DNA of 64,000 bases from VXNE01 sp965208745 (GTDB lineage: Bacteria; Pseudomonadota; Gammaproteobacteria; Pseudomonadales; Azotimanducaceae), in assembly GCA_965208745.1 (NCBI GenBank), contig CBDBPN010000004.1, positions 806,001-870,000 of the forward strand, written 5' to 3'. The notes beneath the pieces are model-generated. The model ran no database searches. It had not been told where the DNA came from and saw only the letters and a program-made list of their open reading frames with translations. This document shows positions 8,821-18,706 of the stretch, one piece after another. The first letter of the stretch is position 1. Every line of letters starts with the position of its first letter. The position numbers were made by a program, and so were the translations under genes.

Positions 8821-9620
8821 TCCAGCGCGTCCCTGCGCGAGCCCGCATTCGCCACGAACTCCTGTCCTCGCGGCGCCGAGCGCAGCGTGCCGTCACCCAG
8901 CCACCGCGCAGGTGGATGGTAGGTCATGCCGGTGCCGCCGCGCGAGGGATCGAGCCAGGAGGGAACGTCCCACATCGACACGCGGTTATCCGCCGGGACG
9001 CTGAGGCGCTTCCCCAGGGGCAGGCGCCCGAAGCCCGACAGGCCCGTGTCCGAACCGCCCAGCCGCAACGTGTCCGCAGCAATGTAGACCGTGTTGGCGG
9101 GACCCCAGCCCGCGCGGAGGTGCGGATGGCCGTTCAGCCAGGCATGGCGTCGCAGCGCCGTTCGCCAGTCCTCCCCGACCACCAGCACCTCGGCGACCTG
9201 CAGCCAGCCGAAGATACGATGCTGCGGCTTCCCGACGAAGCGCCATCTGCCCTCTGCCCGTTCGACCGGCCGGAACAGTCCCCAGAAGACGAACACGTCA
9301 TCCCGGCCAACGGCCTGGTTCGCGAGGTGCGACTGCGCGGCGCCAACCTGGCCCAGGCTGCCGCGCCAGCCCGACGGGCGTCGCCCCGGGACGATGGACG
9401 CGTCGATATCGGGGTCGAGGTGGCAGCGCTCGGTCTGGTCCATTCCCCTGCCGAGATCGTCCAGAATTTCCGGTATGGGGCTCGCCAGATCGCGGTAGCG
9501 GCACGCTGACGGCGTGCCGTTCGCGGGGATCGGCACGGACAGCGGCCGCTCGTCGACAAGGGGGCTCGGGATGCCGCCGGCGGCGCTGTCGAGCCCCTTG
9601 CGGCTCAGGACGATCTTCAC
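8778..9620 (-). CDS. Nmad3 (nucleotide modification associated domain 3) protein
   Basis: 280 residues. The whole length follows the Nmad3 layout: 'KIVLSRKGLDS', 'GGIPSPLV', 'HLDPDID' (about 80), 'FVFWGLFRP', 'HRIFGWLQVAEVLVV', 'NTVYIAADTL', then 'YHPPARW' and 'RGQEFV' near the end. Nmad domains were predicted by comparative genomics to accompany DNA base-modification systems of phages and bacteria; activity is unproven. GTG start at 9620, sharing GTGA with the stop of the sulfatase gene, so translation is coupled. No DNA-modification gene is visible nearby, making the sulfatase pairing odd. Confidence 0.75.
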   Translation of the reverse strand: MKIVLSRKGLDSAAGGIPSPLVDERPLSVPIPANGTPSACRYRDLASPIPEILDDLGRGMDQTERCHLDPDIDASIVPGRRPSGWRGSLGQVGAAQSHLANQAVGRDDVFVFWGLFRPVERAEGRWRFVGKPQHRIFGWLQVAEVLVVGEDWRTALRRHAWLNGHPHLRAGWGPANTVYIAADTLRLGGSDTGLSGFGRLPLGKRLSVPADNRVSMWDVPSWLDPSRGGTGMTYHPPARWLGDGTLRSAPRGQEFVANAGSRRDALEWLETLIGGDDTGD

Positions 9621-11059
9621 CCGGTCAGCGTCGCCTTCCGCGCCGCCGCGCCCGGCGACAGCGGCTCGGGCAAGTTCCAGCGCACCCAGCGCCACTGGAA
9701 GATGTCTCCCGTGGCGTCGTTCCAGCCCAGCAGCCGGGCCTGCATTTCCCGCAGGACATCCCGGCAAGCCGGATCCGCGACCCGGTTGACGAGCTCTCCG
9801 GGGTCGTTCTCCAGGTCGTAGAGTTCGTCCGTGGAGTGCGGGTCGTAGGCGTACTTCCAGCGCCGCGTGCGCACCATGCGCTGCGACTGGTATCCCCACA
9901 CCTCGCCGTGATGCTCGCAGTAGACCGCGTCCGGCCAGTCCTCGACGCGCTCGCCGCGCGCGAGCGGTGCGAGGCTGCGCCCGTCCAGACCGTCCGGGAC
10001 CTCTGCTCCCGCCCATTCGACGAACGTTGGCATTAGCTCCATGGACCGTGCGAACTCGCTGACTTGCCCGGGCTCCACCAGGTCCGGGGGACCCTGGACG
10101 AGCAACGGGATGCGGAAGATCTCGTCGTACATGGTGCCGGCCTTCTCGAAGTGGCCGTGGCTGCCCAGGGCGTCGCCGTGGTCCGTGGAGAAGACGAAGA
10201 CGGTGTCGTCCGCGATGCCGAGTTCGTCGATCGCGGCCAGGATCTCGCCCACGCGGTCGTCGATGTGTGAGACATCGCCGTAGTAGGCCGCGACCACCCG
10301 GCTCCACCAGTTCCACCCCCGGCCCTCGAGACGCCACTCGCGGAGCTTGCGGAGATGTCCCACTGGCTTGTCCGCGAAATCGTCATGGAAGTTCGGCCAT
10401 GGCGGGATGTCTTCCGGTGCGTACATGGAACCGTAAGGCTCCGGCGGAACGCAGGCGAAGTGCGGTTCGAGGAGGTCGATGCGCAGGAAGAACGGCCGCG
10501 CTTCCCCGGCGCGTTCGCCCATCATCCGGATCGCGGCGCGGGTCAGCACGGCCGGCGGGGTCTCGTCCGCGTCCGTACCGTCGATGGCGGCGGCCAGTTG
10601 CCGGTTGCCGTCGCCGAAGTCGATGAACGACTCCGTTCCGGGGACCGGCCGCTGCCGGCGGGGACACTCCTCGTGCCGGTCGAAGCCGAAGTCGCGGGGG
10701 CCGAGGTCGGCGTGGACGTGCCACTTGCCGACGTAGTCGAGGGCGTAGCCGGCGTCCGCCAGGATCCTCGAGAAGGTCGGGGTATCCGGCGACAGACCGG
10801 GGCTCCAGGCCGGCGCGATGTGCGTGTTCAGCATCACGCCGTGGTTGTGCGGGTAGAGGCCCGTCATGATCGACGCGCGGGCGGGAGAGCACACCGGCGA
10901 GACCGTGTACGCGTGGTCGAACCGTACGCCGCGTTCAGCGACCGCATCGAGGTGCGGTGTGCCGCAGATCGCGTTCCCGTAGCAGCCGAGGGCGTCCCGG
11001 CGCAACTGGTCGGTCATGAACAGGACGATGTTGGGGCGACGCTCCACCGGTCGGTCCAC
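9617..11059 (-). CDS. Sulfatase (alkaline phosphatase superfamily)
   Basis: 480 residues, no signal peptide. N-terminal metal-binding motif 'NIVLFMTDQLRRDALGCYG', the sulfatase signature CSPAR at residues 57-61 (Cys57 is the residue converted to formylglycine), then 'GKWHVHADLG' near 135 and 'FSTDHGDALGSHGHFEKAG' near 290. It should hydrolyse a sulfate ester or, as in some relatives, a phosphonate monoester, with Ca2+ in the active site. A formylglycine-generating enzyme is not in the window. GTG start at 11059 without a strong ribosome site. Followed by the Nmad3 gene with a 4-base overlap; preceded by SDR and VOC genes in the same direction. Confidence 0.88.
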   Translation of the reverse strand: MDRPVERRPNIVLFMTDQLRRDALGCYGNAICGTPHLDAVAERGVRFDHAYTVSPVCSPARASIMTGLYPHNHGVMLNTHIAPAWSPGLSPDTPTFSRILADAGYALDYVGKWHVHADLGPRDFGFDRHEECPRRQRPVPGTESFIDFGDGNRQLAAAIDGTDADETPPAVLTRAAIRMMGERAGEARPFFLRIDLLEPHFACVPPEPYGSMYAPEDIPPWPNFHDDFADKPVGHLRKLREWRLEGRGWNWWSRVVAAYYGDVSHIDDRVGEILAAIDELGIADDTVFVFSTDHGDALGSHGHFEKAGTMYDEIFRIPLLVQGPPDLVEPGQVSEFARSMELMPTFVEWAGAEVPDGLDGRSLAPLARGERVEDWPDAVYCEHHGEVWGYQSQRMVRTRRWKYAYDPHSTDELYDLENDPGELVNRVADPACRDVLREMQARLLGWNDATGDIFQWRWVRWNLPEPLSPGAAARKATLTG

Positions 11060-11087
11060 TTCAGATCACCATCAAGGATCGGCGGAC

Positions 11088-11792
11088 TCATGCATCCTCA
11101 TACAGACCCTTGAAGATCGGGTAGGGTTTCTCGTCCCAGAACACCTCGCCATGAGCACCCCCTTTCGGTACGGTGGCAAGCAGTTTCGCCGTTGGGTAGG
11201 TCGCCTCGGGTGACTGCAAGTGTGGCATTTCGCGGCCCCAGATTGCGGTGTTGGTCGGACCGGGGATCAGCATGTTGATTCGAATGTCCTCCTCGACAAC
11301 ATCGCGGCAGACTGACCGGGTTGCCGCCCACATCCCCGCCTTGGCTGCCGCGTAGGCAGCGTTCCGCGGCGCCGCGAACTCGGCAGCGCGGGAGATGGTG
11401 TTGATGATCCTGCCGCTGCCCTGGCGCTGCATGACGGGCAGCGCATGCCGCATACCGTAGATCATGCCGTAGAGGTGGACTTCAACGTGTCGCTCGAACT
11501 CGCCGGCCGGCACATCCGAGAACGGACGGTTCATCCCGAACCCCGCATTGTTGAACAGCGCGTCGAGTCGGCCGGTGTGCTCGACCGCCGCTGCGATCAT
11601 GGCCTGTACGGCCGCCTCATCGGCGACGTCACAGACGACGGCAACGGCTCCGAGCGCCTCGAGTTCCGTCAGTCCGGCCGGGTTCACATCGGCAGCGATC
11701 ACGCTGGCGCCATCCGCGAGGAAACCCCTGGACCAGGCTTTGCCGAGGCCACTGCCCGCCCCGGTGATGGCAATCGTCGTTCCGGCGGGCAT
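11088..11792 (-). CDS. SDR family oxidoreductase
   Basis: 234 residues with the classical short-chain dehydrogenase pattern: TGAGSGLG at residues 10-17 for NAD(P) binding, 'CDVAD' near 59, NNAG near 86-89, catalytic Ser in 'NTISRAA' and 'YAAAK'. The acidic 'ADVN' after the second strand favours NAD(H). Substrate unknown. It begins one base after the VOC gene stop, so the two are probably co-translated; the pair stands divergent to the dimethylformamidase-like gene. Confidence 0.88.
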   Translation of the reverse strand: MPAGTTIAITGAGSGLGKAWSRGFLADGASVIAADVNPAGLTELEALGAVAVVCDVADEAAVQAMIAAAVEHTGRLDALFNNAGFGMNRPFSDVPAGEFERHVEVHLYGMIYGMRHALPVMQRQGSGRIINTISRAAEFAAPRNAAYAAAKAGMWAATRSVCRDVVEEDIRINMLIPGPTNTAIWGREMPHLQSPEATYPTAKLLATVPKGGAHGEVFWDEKPYPIFKGLYEDA

Positions 11793-11793
11793 C

Positions 11794-12228
11794 TCAGGGC
11801 CCTCCCTCTCTTCCCGCTCCCGCTTCCGGCTGCTGGATGAATTCCAGCGAGATTCCGCTGGCGTCCCTCGGGTGGACGAACGCGATTCGATTGCCGTTGA
11901 ACTCCCGATACCGGGCGAACTCTATTCCCTGCTCCGCGAAGACCTTCCTGGTGTGGTCCATGTCTTCAACGGCAAAGCAGCTCGAGTCGATCCCCTCCCC
12001 GTGTTTATCGATGACCTTCGCCAGACCGCCATCCGGGTCGGTAGGCACCATGACATCGAAGACCACGCCTCCGACGTTTATGAAGGCGCCTTCGAAATCG
12101 CCAATGGTGTTGGCGCCACGATCGGGTCCCGGTTCACCACCGAGCATGTCCTTGAGCAGCAGGTTGATCCGATCCTTCGAGCGGGCACGGATGTTGATTT
12201 TCATCACGCTGGATATGGTCTTGGGCAT
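11794..12228 (-). CDS. VOC family (glyoxalase/dioxygenase fold) protein
   Basis: 144 residues; two beta-alpha-beta-beta-beta modules as in the vicinal oxygen chelate fold. The C-terminal 'IAFVHPRDASGISLEFIQ' contains the usual HP-x-x-x-x-G and the Glu metal ligand seen in methylmalonyl-CoA epimerase-like and glyoxalase-like members. Start ATG at 12228 with AGAGGA five bases upstream. Divergent from the gene at 12391, separated by about 160 bp that probably holds both promoters. The exact reaction cannot be assigned. Confidence 0.8.
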   Translation of the reverse strand: MPKTISSVMKINIRARSKDRINLLLKDMLGGEPGPDRGANTIGDFEGAFINVGGVVFDVMVPTDPDGGLAKVIDKHGEGIDSSCFAVEDMDHTRKVFAEQGIEFARYREFNGNRIAFVHPRDASGISLEFIQQPEAGAGREGGP

Positions 12229-12390
12229 GAATTCCTCTTGTCTTTCACGGCTGATGCCAGAGGGTGAGGTAACCCGCTCAGACGGCCGCGACGGGACCCG
12301 AGCGTATGCGAGCCGCCGCGCCCGGTCCATCGGGACGCGGAACCAATGCCATATCATCCCGACGCCGCCGCGCGCCCGCAGGACTGGCCC

Positions 12391-14451
12391 ATGGATGCCA
12401 AGACGATCGCCTCCTACGTCGACCCCCTGTCCGTCACCGCCGGGGACCGGCTGCGGGTAATGGTCACGTGTCACGTGGGCAATCGCTTTCAGGCGCACCT
12501 GGTACAGCTCGTTTGCGGCGACGACCGGCCCCGCGGCACGGGCTTCCTGGAGCACGAGCTGGATGCCGCACTGAACGGCGACTATCCGGCCCGCGAACAG
12601 CCGATCCAGCCCGGCTCGTTTGCGTGCCTGCACGGACTGCCCGGATTCGATGCGGTGTCCTTCGCATGCGACGTGATGCCGACCGCACCCGACCGCCCGC
12701 AGCAGACCATTCTCTCGGGCCCCGGGATCACGCTTGAGATCGTAGAAGCGCATCTCGTGCTCACCCACGCCGACGGCGAGATACGCCTGTCCGAACCGGT
12801 CTCGAAGGACCGCTGGCACCACGTGCGCATCGTCGCGACGGACACGGAGACGGTGCTGTCGTGTACCACCCGCGGGCTGACACCGGCCGAGCCGGCGTCC
12901 CGAGAATGCTCCGCGAACGCGTCCTTCACGGCCACGACTTCCCCAGGCGCCTGGTATCTCGCCGCGCGCGACGGCATCGCCGGTTTCAACGGCCGCATCG
13001 AGGCGCCGCGGTTCGAGCAGCATGGACGGACCGTCGCCGCGTGGGACTTCAGCCGGGACATGGCCGCGAAGACGCTCCCCGACACCACCGGCACGTTCGA
13101 AGCCACGATCCACCAGCACCCCGCGCGCGCCGTGAAGGGCGCCCGGTGGGACGGCTCGACGCAGGACTGGAACGACGACCCCGCCCAGTATGCCGCCATC
13201 CACTTCCACGACGACGACATCACTGACGCGGGTTGGGAGGCGGACATCGAGTGGGACGTGCCCGCCGACCTGCCGAGCGGGCTCTACGCGGTGCGGCTGA
13301 CCACCGAAACCAGCGAGGACCACGCCGTGTTCTTCGTGCGTCCCGCACCCGGCGCGCGGCGAGGGCCGGTGCTGTTCCTGGCCTCGACCGCCACCTACCT
13401 GGCGTACGCCAACCAGTACCTGTCCTTCTCGCGCAACCGCACGCCGAGCGACGCGTACTTCCTGGCCCGTCCCGAGGTCGGCAAGTCGATGTACGAGTAC
13501 CACGGCGACGGCAGCGGCGTGATGTACTCGTCGCGACGGCGGCCGGTCCTCAACCTGAAGCCGCGCACGTTGATGTGGTCGTTCAACGCCGACACGAACC
13601 TCGTCGCCTGGCTCGAACGGACCGGCGCGGACTACGACATCGTCACCGACGAGGACCTGCACCACGACGGCGCCGCCCTGCTCTCCGACTACGCGGTGAT
13701 CGTCACGGGAACCCACCCCGAGTACTACTCGACCGCCATGCTGGACGGCCTCGAGGAGTACCTCCGGGACGGCGGTCGGCTCATGTACATGGGCGGCAAC
13801 GGGTTCTATTGGCGCATCGCGTTCGACCCCGAGGACCCGGCCATCATCGAGGTGCGCCGCGCCGAGGGCGGCACGCGGAGCTGGATCGCGGAACCCGGCG
13901 AGTACTACCACTCCTTCACGGGAGAGTACGGCGGCCTGTGGCGCCGTCTCGGCCGCCCACCCAACCACGTGGCCGGGATCGGGTTCGCCGCCCAGGGGTT
14001 CGACGGCGGGACGTACTACCGGCTACGGGACGGCGCCCGCGACCCGCGCGTGGCGTTCGCCATGGAAGGCGTCGAGAGCGGGGACATCGTCGGCGACTAC
14101 GGCACCCAGGGCGGCGGCGCGGCGGGCGAGGAGATCGACCGCCACGACCCGACGCTCGGCTCCCCCCGGCACGCCGTGGTCATCGCGAGTTCCGAGAACC
14201 ACCGGCCGGGCATGCTCCGCGTCATCGAGGAACTGCACGAGTCCCGCGAACCGGACCGGAAGGACCCGGACGTACGCGCCGACATGCTGTTCTACGAGAC
14301 GGCGAGCGGGGGCGCGGTCTTCTCCACCGGTTCGATTTCGTTCGCCGGCGCGCTGTCGCACAACGGGTACGACAACGACATCGCCCGCATTGCGGGGAAC
14401 GTGCTCAGGCGGTTCGCCGACCGGACCCCGTTCGAGTATCCCGGGGACTGA
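12391..14451 (+). CDS. N,N-dimethylformamidase large-subunit-like protein
   Basis: 686 residues. Residues 1-40 ('ASYVDPLSVTAGDRLRVMV') form a short beta domain, residues 100-240 a LamG-like jelly roll ('KDRWHHVRIVATD'), and the rest the DMFase core: 'VLFLASTATYLAYAN', 'ADYDIVTDEDLHHDG', 'VIVTGTHPEYYSTAM', 'GGRLMYMGGNGFYWR'. In characterised DMFase an Fe(III) is held by two Tyr and one Glu; Tyr-rich motifs are present here (PEYYS), but I cannot fix the triad by eye. The family hydrolyses formamides or related amides. ATG at 12391 has AGGA eight bases upstream and a TATCAT hexamer at 12352-12357; an ATG at 12346 would add 15 residues. No separate small subunit is visible. Confidence 0.75.
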   Translation: MDAKTIASYVDPLSVTAGDRLRVMVTCHVGNRFQAHLVQLVCGDDRPRGTGFLEHELDAALNGDYPAREQPIQPGSFACLHGLPGFDAVSFACDVMPTAPDRPQQTILSGPGITLEIVEAHLVLTHADGEIRLSEPVSKDRWHHVRIVATDTETVLSCTTRGLTPAEPASRECSANASFTATTSPGAWYLAARDGIAGFNGRIEAPRFEQHGRTVAAWDFSRDMAAKTLPDTTGTFEATIHQHPARAVKGARWDGSTQDWNDDPAQYAAIHFHDDDITDAGWEADIEWDVPADLPSGLYAVRLTTETSEDHAVFFVRPAPGARRGPVLFLASTATYLAYANQYLSFSRNRTPSDAYFLARPEVGKSMYEYHGDGSGVMYSSRRRPVLNLKPRTLMWSFNADTNLVAWLERTGADYDIVTDEDLHHDGAALLSDYAVIVTGTHPEYYSTAMLDGLEEYLRDGGRLMYMGGNGFYWRIAFDPEDPAIIEVRRAEGGTRSWIAEPGEYYHSFTGEYGGLWRRLGRPPNHVAGIGFAAQGFDGGTYYRLRDGARDPRVAFAMEGVESGDIVGDYGTQGGGAAGEEIDRHDPTLGSPRHAVVIASSENHRPGMLRVIEELHESREPDRKDPDVRADMLFYETASGGAVFSTGSISFAGALSHNGYDNDIARIAGNVLRRFADRTPFEYPGD

Positions 14452-14462
14452 GGGATTTACGA

Positions 14463-15422
14463 TCAGAGGCCGTCGAGGAACGAGATCAGCGCCGCGTTCG
14501 TCTTCTCCGGCGCCTCCTGCTGGGTCCAGTGGCCGATCCCCGGGAGCATCACCACGTCCACCAGGTTCGTCGCCACCTGCCGCATCGCCTCTTCGAAACC
14601 CGGGTTGTTCCGGATCAGGTCCCGGTCCCCGCTGACGAAGAGCGCCGGCTGCTCGATCTTCCGCCCCTGGAAGGGCGCGGACAGCTCCCAGGTGAGATCC
14701 AGATTCCTGTACCAGTTGAGCCCGCCGCGGAAGCCGCTCTTGCGGAAGGTGTCGGCGAAGTAGTCGAGGTCTTCCTCCGTCAGCCAGTTCGGCAGGGTCT
14801 CGGAGTCCTCGAGCTGCGGGAGCATGAACGCCGACCGGTGCGGCGGAGCATCCATCACCCCCATGCCGCGCGGCGCGTTCCCGGACGCACCGAACAGGAA
14901 CTTCCGCATGGTGGCGCGGACGTCGTGCTGCAGTTCGTGCTCCGCGACGCCCGGCGTCTGGAAATACAGGATGTAGAAGAAGCGGTCCCCGAACATCGAC
15001 TTCATCATGGCGGTGGGCGGGACCGGTCCCCGGTCCGACACCGGCACCGAGAGGGCCGCGACCGCACGGAACACGTCCGGGCGCCACATCGCGGCATTCC
15101 AGGCGACGGGGGCGCCCCAGTCGTGGCCGACGATCACCGCCTGCTCCTCGCCGAGCGCCGCCACGAGACCCACCATGTCGCCAACGAGGTGCAACTGGCT
15201 GTAGTCGTCGATGTCTTCCGGCGCATCGGTCTCGCCGTAACCGCGCTGGTCGGGCGCGACGACGTGGTAGCCCGCCGCCGCCAGCGCCGGAAGCTGGTGG
15301 CGCCAGGAGTACCAGCATTCCGGGAAGCCGTGGCAGAGCAGCACGAGCGGGCCTTCGCCCATCTCCGCGATGTGCATGTCGATGCCGTTGGTCTGGACGG
15401 TGCGGTGCTGGATGTCGGGCAT
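14463..15422 (-). CDS. Alpha/beta hydrolase, epoxide hydrolase-like
   Basis: 319 residues. 'HGFPECWYSWRHQ' (oxyanion-hole HG-x-P) near residue 32, 'DQRGYGETD', and nucleophile motif GHDWG near 100 with Asp, as in soluble epoxide hydrolases and haloalkane dehalogenases; 'HWTQQEAPE' near 300 supplies the catalytic His. The W after the nucleophile Asp and the HGFPE motif favour epoxide hydrolase. Ends convergently, 11 bp from the dimethylformamidase-like gene. Cytosolic; substrate unknown. Confidence 0.85.
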   Translation of the reverse strand: MPDIQHRTVQTNGIDMHIAEMGEGPLVLLCHGFPECWYSWRHQLPALAAAGYHVVAPDQRGYGETDAPEDIDDYSQLHLVGDMVGLVAALGEEQAVIVGHDWGAPVAWNAAMWRPDVFRAVAALSVPVSDRGPVPPTAMMKSMFGDRFFYILYFQTPGVAEHELQHDVRATMRKFLFGASGNAPRGMGVMDAPPHRSAFMLPQLEDSETLPNWLTEEDLDYFADTFRKSGFRGGLNWYRNLDLTWELSAPFQGRKIEQPALFVSGDRDLIRNNPGFEEAMRQVATNLVDVVMLPGIGHWTQQEAPEKTNAALISFLDGL

Positions 15423-15581
15423 GAATCACGCGAGTCGGTCTGAGGGAACGCGAGAATACACCGCCGCGGGGAGCCCGCTCCGGGTGTCCGTAGTCAAACG
15501 GCAACACCCAACAGGTATCCTTCGGCCATGCCTCCCATCCCTCCAGCACCCTCGGCAGGGTCGCGCAAACCCGGGGCCTGA

Positions 15582-16259
15582 GTGGACACCCCCCGCAAGC
15601 TCGCCGCCGAATTCACTGGCACGCTCCTCCTGCTCGCGACCGTCGTCGGCTCCGGGATCATGGGAGAGACCCTGGCCGGCGGCAACGACGCCATCGCGCT
15701 GCTCGGCAACACCGTCGCGACCGGGGCCATCCTCGTGGTCATCATCACGATCTTCGGTCCGGTCTCCGGGGCGCACTTCAACCCGGCGGTGACATTCGTC
15801 TTCGCGTTGCGCCGCGAGATCGGCGTCGCGCTCGCCCTGGCCTACGTGGCCGTCCAGGTGGCGGGCGGTCTCGCCGGCACCCTGCTCGCCCACGCCATGT
15901 TCGACATGGAACTGCTGCAGGCGTCGTCGAAGGCGCGTTCAAGCGGAGGGCAGTGGCTGGCGGAGGGCGTCGCGACCTTCGGGCTCCTCGCGGCCATACT
16001 CGGAACGCTCAGGGTGCGCCCGAACGCGGTCGCGGCGATGGTCGGGCTCTACATCACGGCGGGGTACTGGTTCACGGCATCGACTTCCTTCGCCAACCCG
16101 GCCGTGACCGTCGCGCGCTCGTTCACGGATACCTTCTCCGGCATCCTCCCGGCGCACGCGCCGGCCTTCATCGTGGCGCAGTTCGTCGGCGCGACGGTCG
16201 CGCTGCTGCTGTTCCGGTGGCTGGAGCAGTCCAACGGGACCACCACGGACGAGGACTGA
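15582..16259 (+). CDS. MIP family aquaporin/glycerol channel
   Basis: 225 residues, six membrane segments and two half-helix NPA motifs: 'HFNPAVTF' near residue 66 and 'FANPAVTVARSFTDTFSG' near 170, the Arg after the second NPA being the selectivity-filter Arg. Length is typical. The 'SFANPAVTVARS' form resembles bacterial aquaporins found with arsenic genes (AqpS type), but no ars gene is here. GTG start at 15582; a weak ribosome site. Inner-membrane channel for water or small neutral solutes. Confidence 0.87.
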   Translation: MDTPRKLAAEFTGTLLLLATVVGSGIMGETLAGGNDAIALLGNTVATGAILVVIITIFGPVSGAHFNPAVTFVFALRREIGVALALAYVAVQVAGGLAGTLLAHAMFDMELLQASSKARSSGGQWLAEGVATFGLLAAILGTLRVRPNAVAAMVGLYITAGYWFTASTSFANPAVTVARSFTDTFSGILPAHAPAFIVAQFVGATVALLLFRWLEQSNGTTTDED

Positions 16260-16274
16260 CGCAGCGGCGTCCCT

Positions 16275-17273
16275 TCAAGTCTCCACTCGGTAGACCCGCA
16301 CCGCGGTGTCGTGGAACAGCGCCGCCTTCTCCGCGTCCGAGCACCCGGCCGCGATCTTCTTGAAGGAGTTGTAGAGCACGTGGTACGAGCAGCTCTGCTT
16401 GTCCACCGGGAAGTTGCTTTCGAACATGCACCGGTCCGGTCCGAAGCAGTCGATCATGTGCAGGTAGTAGTCGCGGGTCGCCGTGACGAGTTCGTCGGAC
16501 GTAGCGGGGGTCTCCCGCTTGTGGAAGCCGAAGCCGTTGATCGGCATGACGAGCCCGCCGAGTTTTGCGACCGCGTTCTCGCACCGGGCCAGCTCCGCCA
16601 CGTCGTCCTTCCAGGCAGCGAAGATCTCTTGCCGCCGCCCCGCGTAGGGCCCGATCCCGAGCGGGCCGCCGAAGTGGTCGAGGACGATCGGCTGATCCGG
16701 GAAGGCCCGGGCCAGCGCCGTCAGCTCACGAATCTGCGTGTGATACATCCAGGCGTCGAAGGTCAACCCACGCTTCCCGAGCTCCGCGAAACCGGCGCGG
16801 AACGCCCCGTCGGCCAGGAGCCCCTCCGTGGGGTTCGTGTGCGAGTTGCGCACCTCCTCGCTCGCGTCCCACCCCGACGCGTGGCGGATACCGCAAAACC
16901 GCGGGCTCGCCGCCATCTGTGCGTCGAGGGCCGCGCCGGCGTCCGGCAGCGTCAGGTCCACGAAACCCACGATGGATGCGCACATGCGTCCGTCCCCGTA
17001 CCCGCCGCTCGCGCTCATCGCCGCGACGCCGTTGACGAACTCGGTCTCGCCGACGGGCCGCAGGGCTTCCGGCCCGTCCGCCCGGTACATCGCCATGCAC
17101 TCCATGAACACGGTGGAGACCACGTTGTGGCCACTCCCCGTGTCCGCGAGCAGCTCGTCGAGCAGGTAGCGGTTGGTTGGGTGGTCCCACAGGTGATGGT
17201 GCGGGTCGCAGATCGGCAGGTCCGGCTCCAGGATCTCTTCCTGGACCTGCGCCAGCCACGCGTCTCTTTCCAT
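16275..17273 (-). CDS. Amidohydrolase family 2 protein
   Basis: 332 residues. 'CDPHHHLWDHP' near residue 23 is the first metal-binding motif of the amidohydrolase-2 (ACMSD/pyrone-dicarboxylate hydrolase) family; 'IVLDHFGGP' and 'FESNFPVD' near 290 are the later His/Asp-bearing motifs. Start ATG at 17273 chosen because AGGGAGAG sits a few bases upstream; an upstream ATG at 17297 is less likely. Such enzymes hydrolyse lactones or decarboxylate aromatic-pathway acids. Its converging neighbour is the MIP channel gene, 15 bp away. Confidence 0.84.
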   Translation of the reverse strand: MERDAWLAQVQEEILEPDLPICDPHHHLWDHPTNRYLLDELLADTGSGHNVVSTVFMECMAMYRADGPEALRPVGETEFVNGVAAMSASGGYGDGRMCASIVGFVDLTLPDAGAALDAQMAASPRFCGIRHASGWDASEEVRNSHTNPTEGLLADGAFRAGFAELGKRGLTFDAWMYHTQIRELTALARAFPDQPIVLDHFGGPLGIGPYAGRRQEIFAAWKDDVAELARCENAVAKLGGLVMPINGFGFHKRETPATSDELVTATRDYYLHMIDCFGPDRCMFESNFPVDKQSCSYHVLYNSFKKIAAGCSDAEKAALFHDTAVRVYRVET

Positions 17274-17293
17274 GTTCTCTCTCCCTGTTCCCG

Positions 17294-17500
17294 TCAACTG
17301 CGCGCCCGCGGCCTACGGACGATTTCCTCATCCTCCAGGCGTGCTGCCAACTCAAGCGCCTTGTCCAGGTCGTGGCCGGCGACTACCCCGCCCATCGACA
17401 CGGCTTCGATACGGGCCGGCCGGCGTGGCACTCCCGCACGCGGAGTCTCTGCGACCATGGCCCTGGATGACCTGTCGGTTGGTCGGGTCTCGTCCTTCAT
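17294..17500 (-). CDS. Possible small ORF, weak similarity to a YCII-type tail
   Basis: 68 codons between the alcohol dehydrogenase and amidohydrolase genes, in the same direction. The segment 'GHDLDKALELAARLEDEEIVRR' resembles the end of YCII/DGPF-domain proteins, but the conserved DGPF region is absent. It could be a small protein, a remnant or chance coding. If it is not a gene, the 217 bp from 17299 to 17515 is plain intergenic sequence. Confidence 0.25.
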   Translation of the reverse strand: MKDETRPTDRSSRAMVAETPRAGVPRRPARIEAVSMGGVVAGHDLDKALELAARLEDEEIVRRPRARS

Positions 17501-17515
17501 CGACGTTTCACCCCT

Positions 17516-18622
<1,107 letters not shown>

Positions 18623-18692
18623 TCCTACCTCCGTTTCTGCCTCGTGTTGCCCTCCCTGTGGGCGTCCCGCGCCGCGTCGCGGTGCGGACTGA

Positions 18693-18698
18693 TAGAGT
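18693..18698 (+). promoter_or_regulatory. -10 box close to the SulP start
   Basis: TAGAGT, identical to the -10 of the XRE module, lies 8 bases before the ATG at 18707. No good -35 is visible. It suggests a leaderless transcript. Confidence 0.4.
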
Positions 18699-18706
18699 TG
18701 CGCCCC

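Noticed and set aside
11794..13968. Long minus-strand frame extending far upstream of the VOC gene (over 700 codons)
   Set aside because: The part above 12228 is antisense to the dimethylformamidase-like gene, has shadow-type composition (Arg/Gly/Val-rich without motifs), and the VOC start has its own ribosome site.
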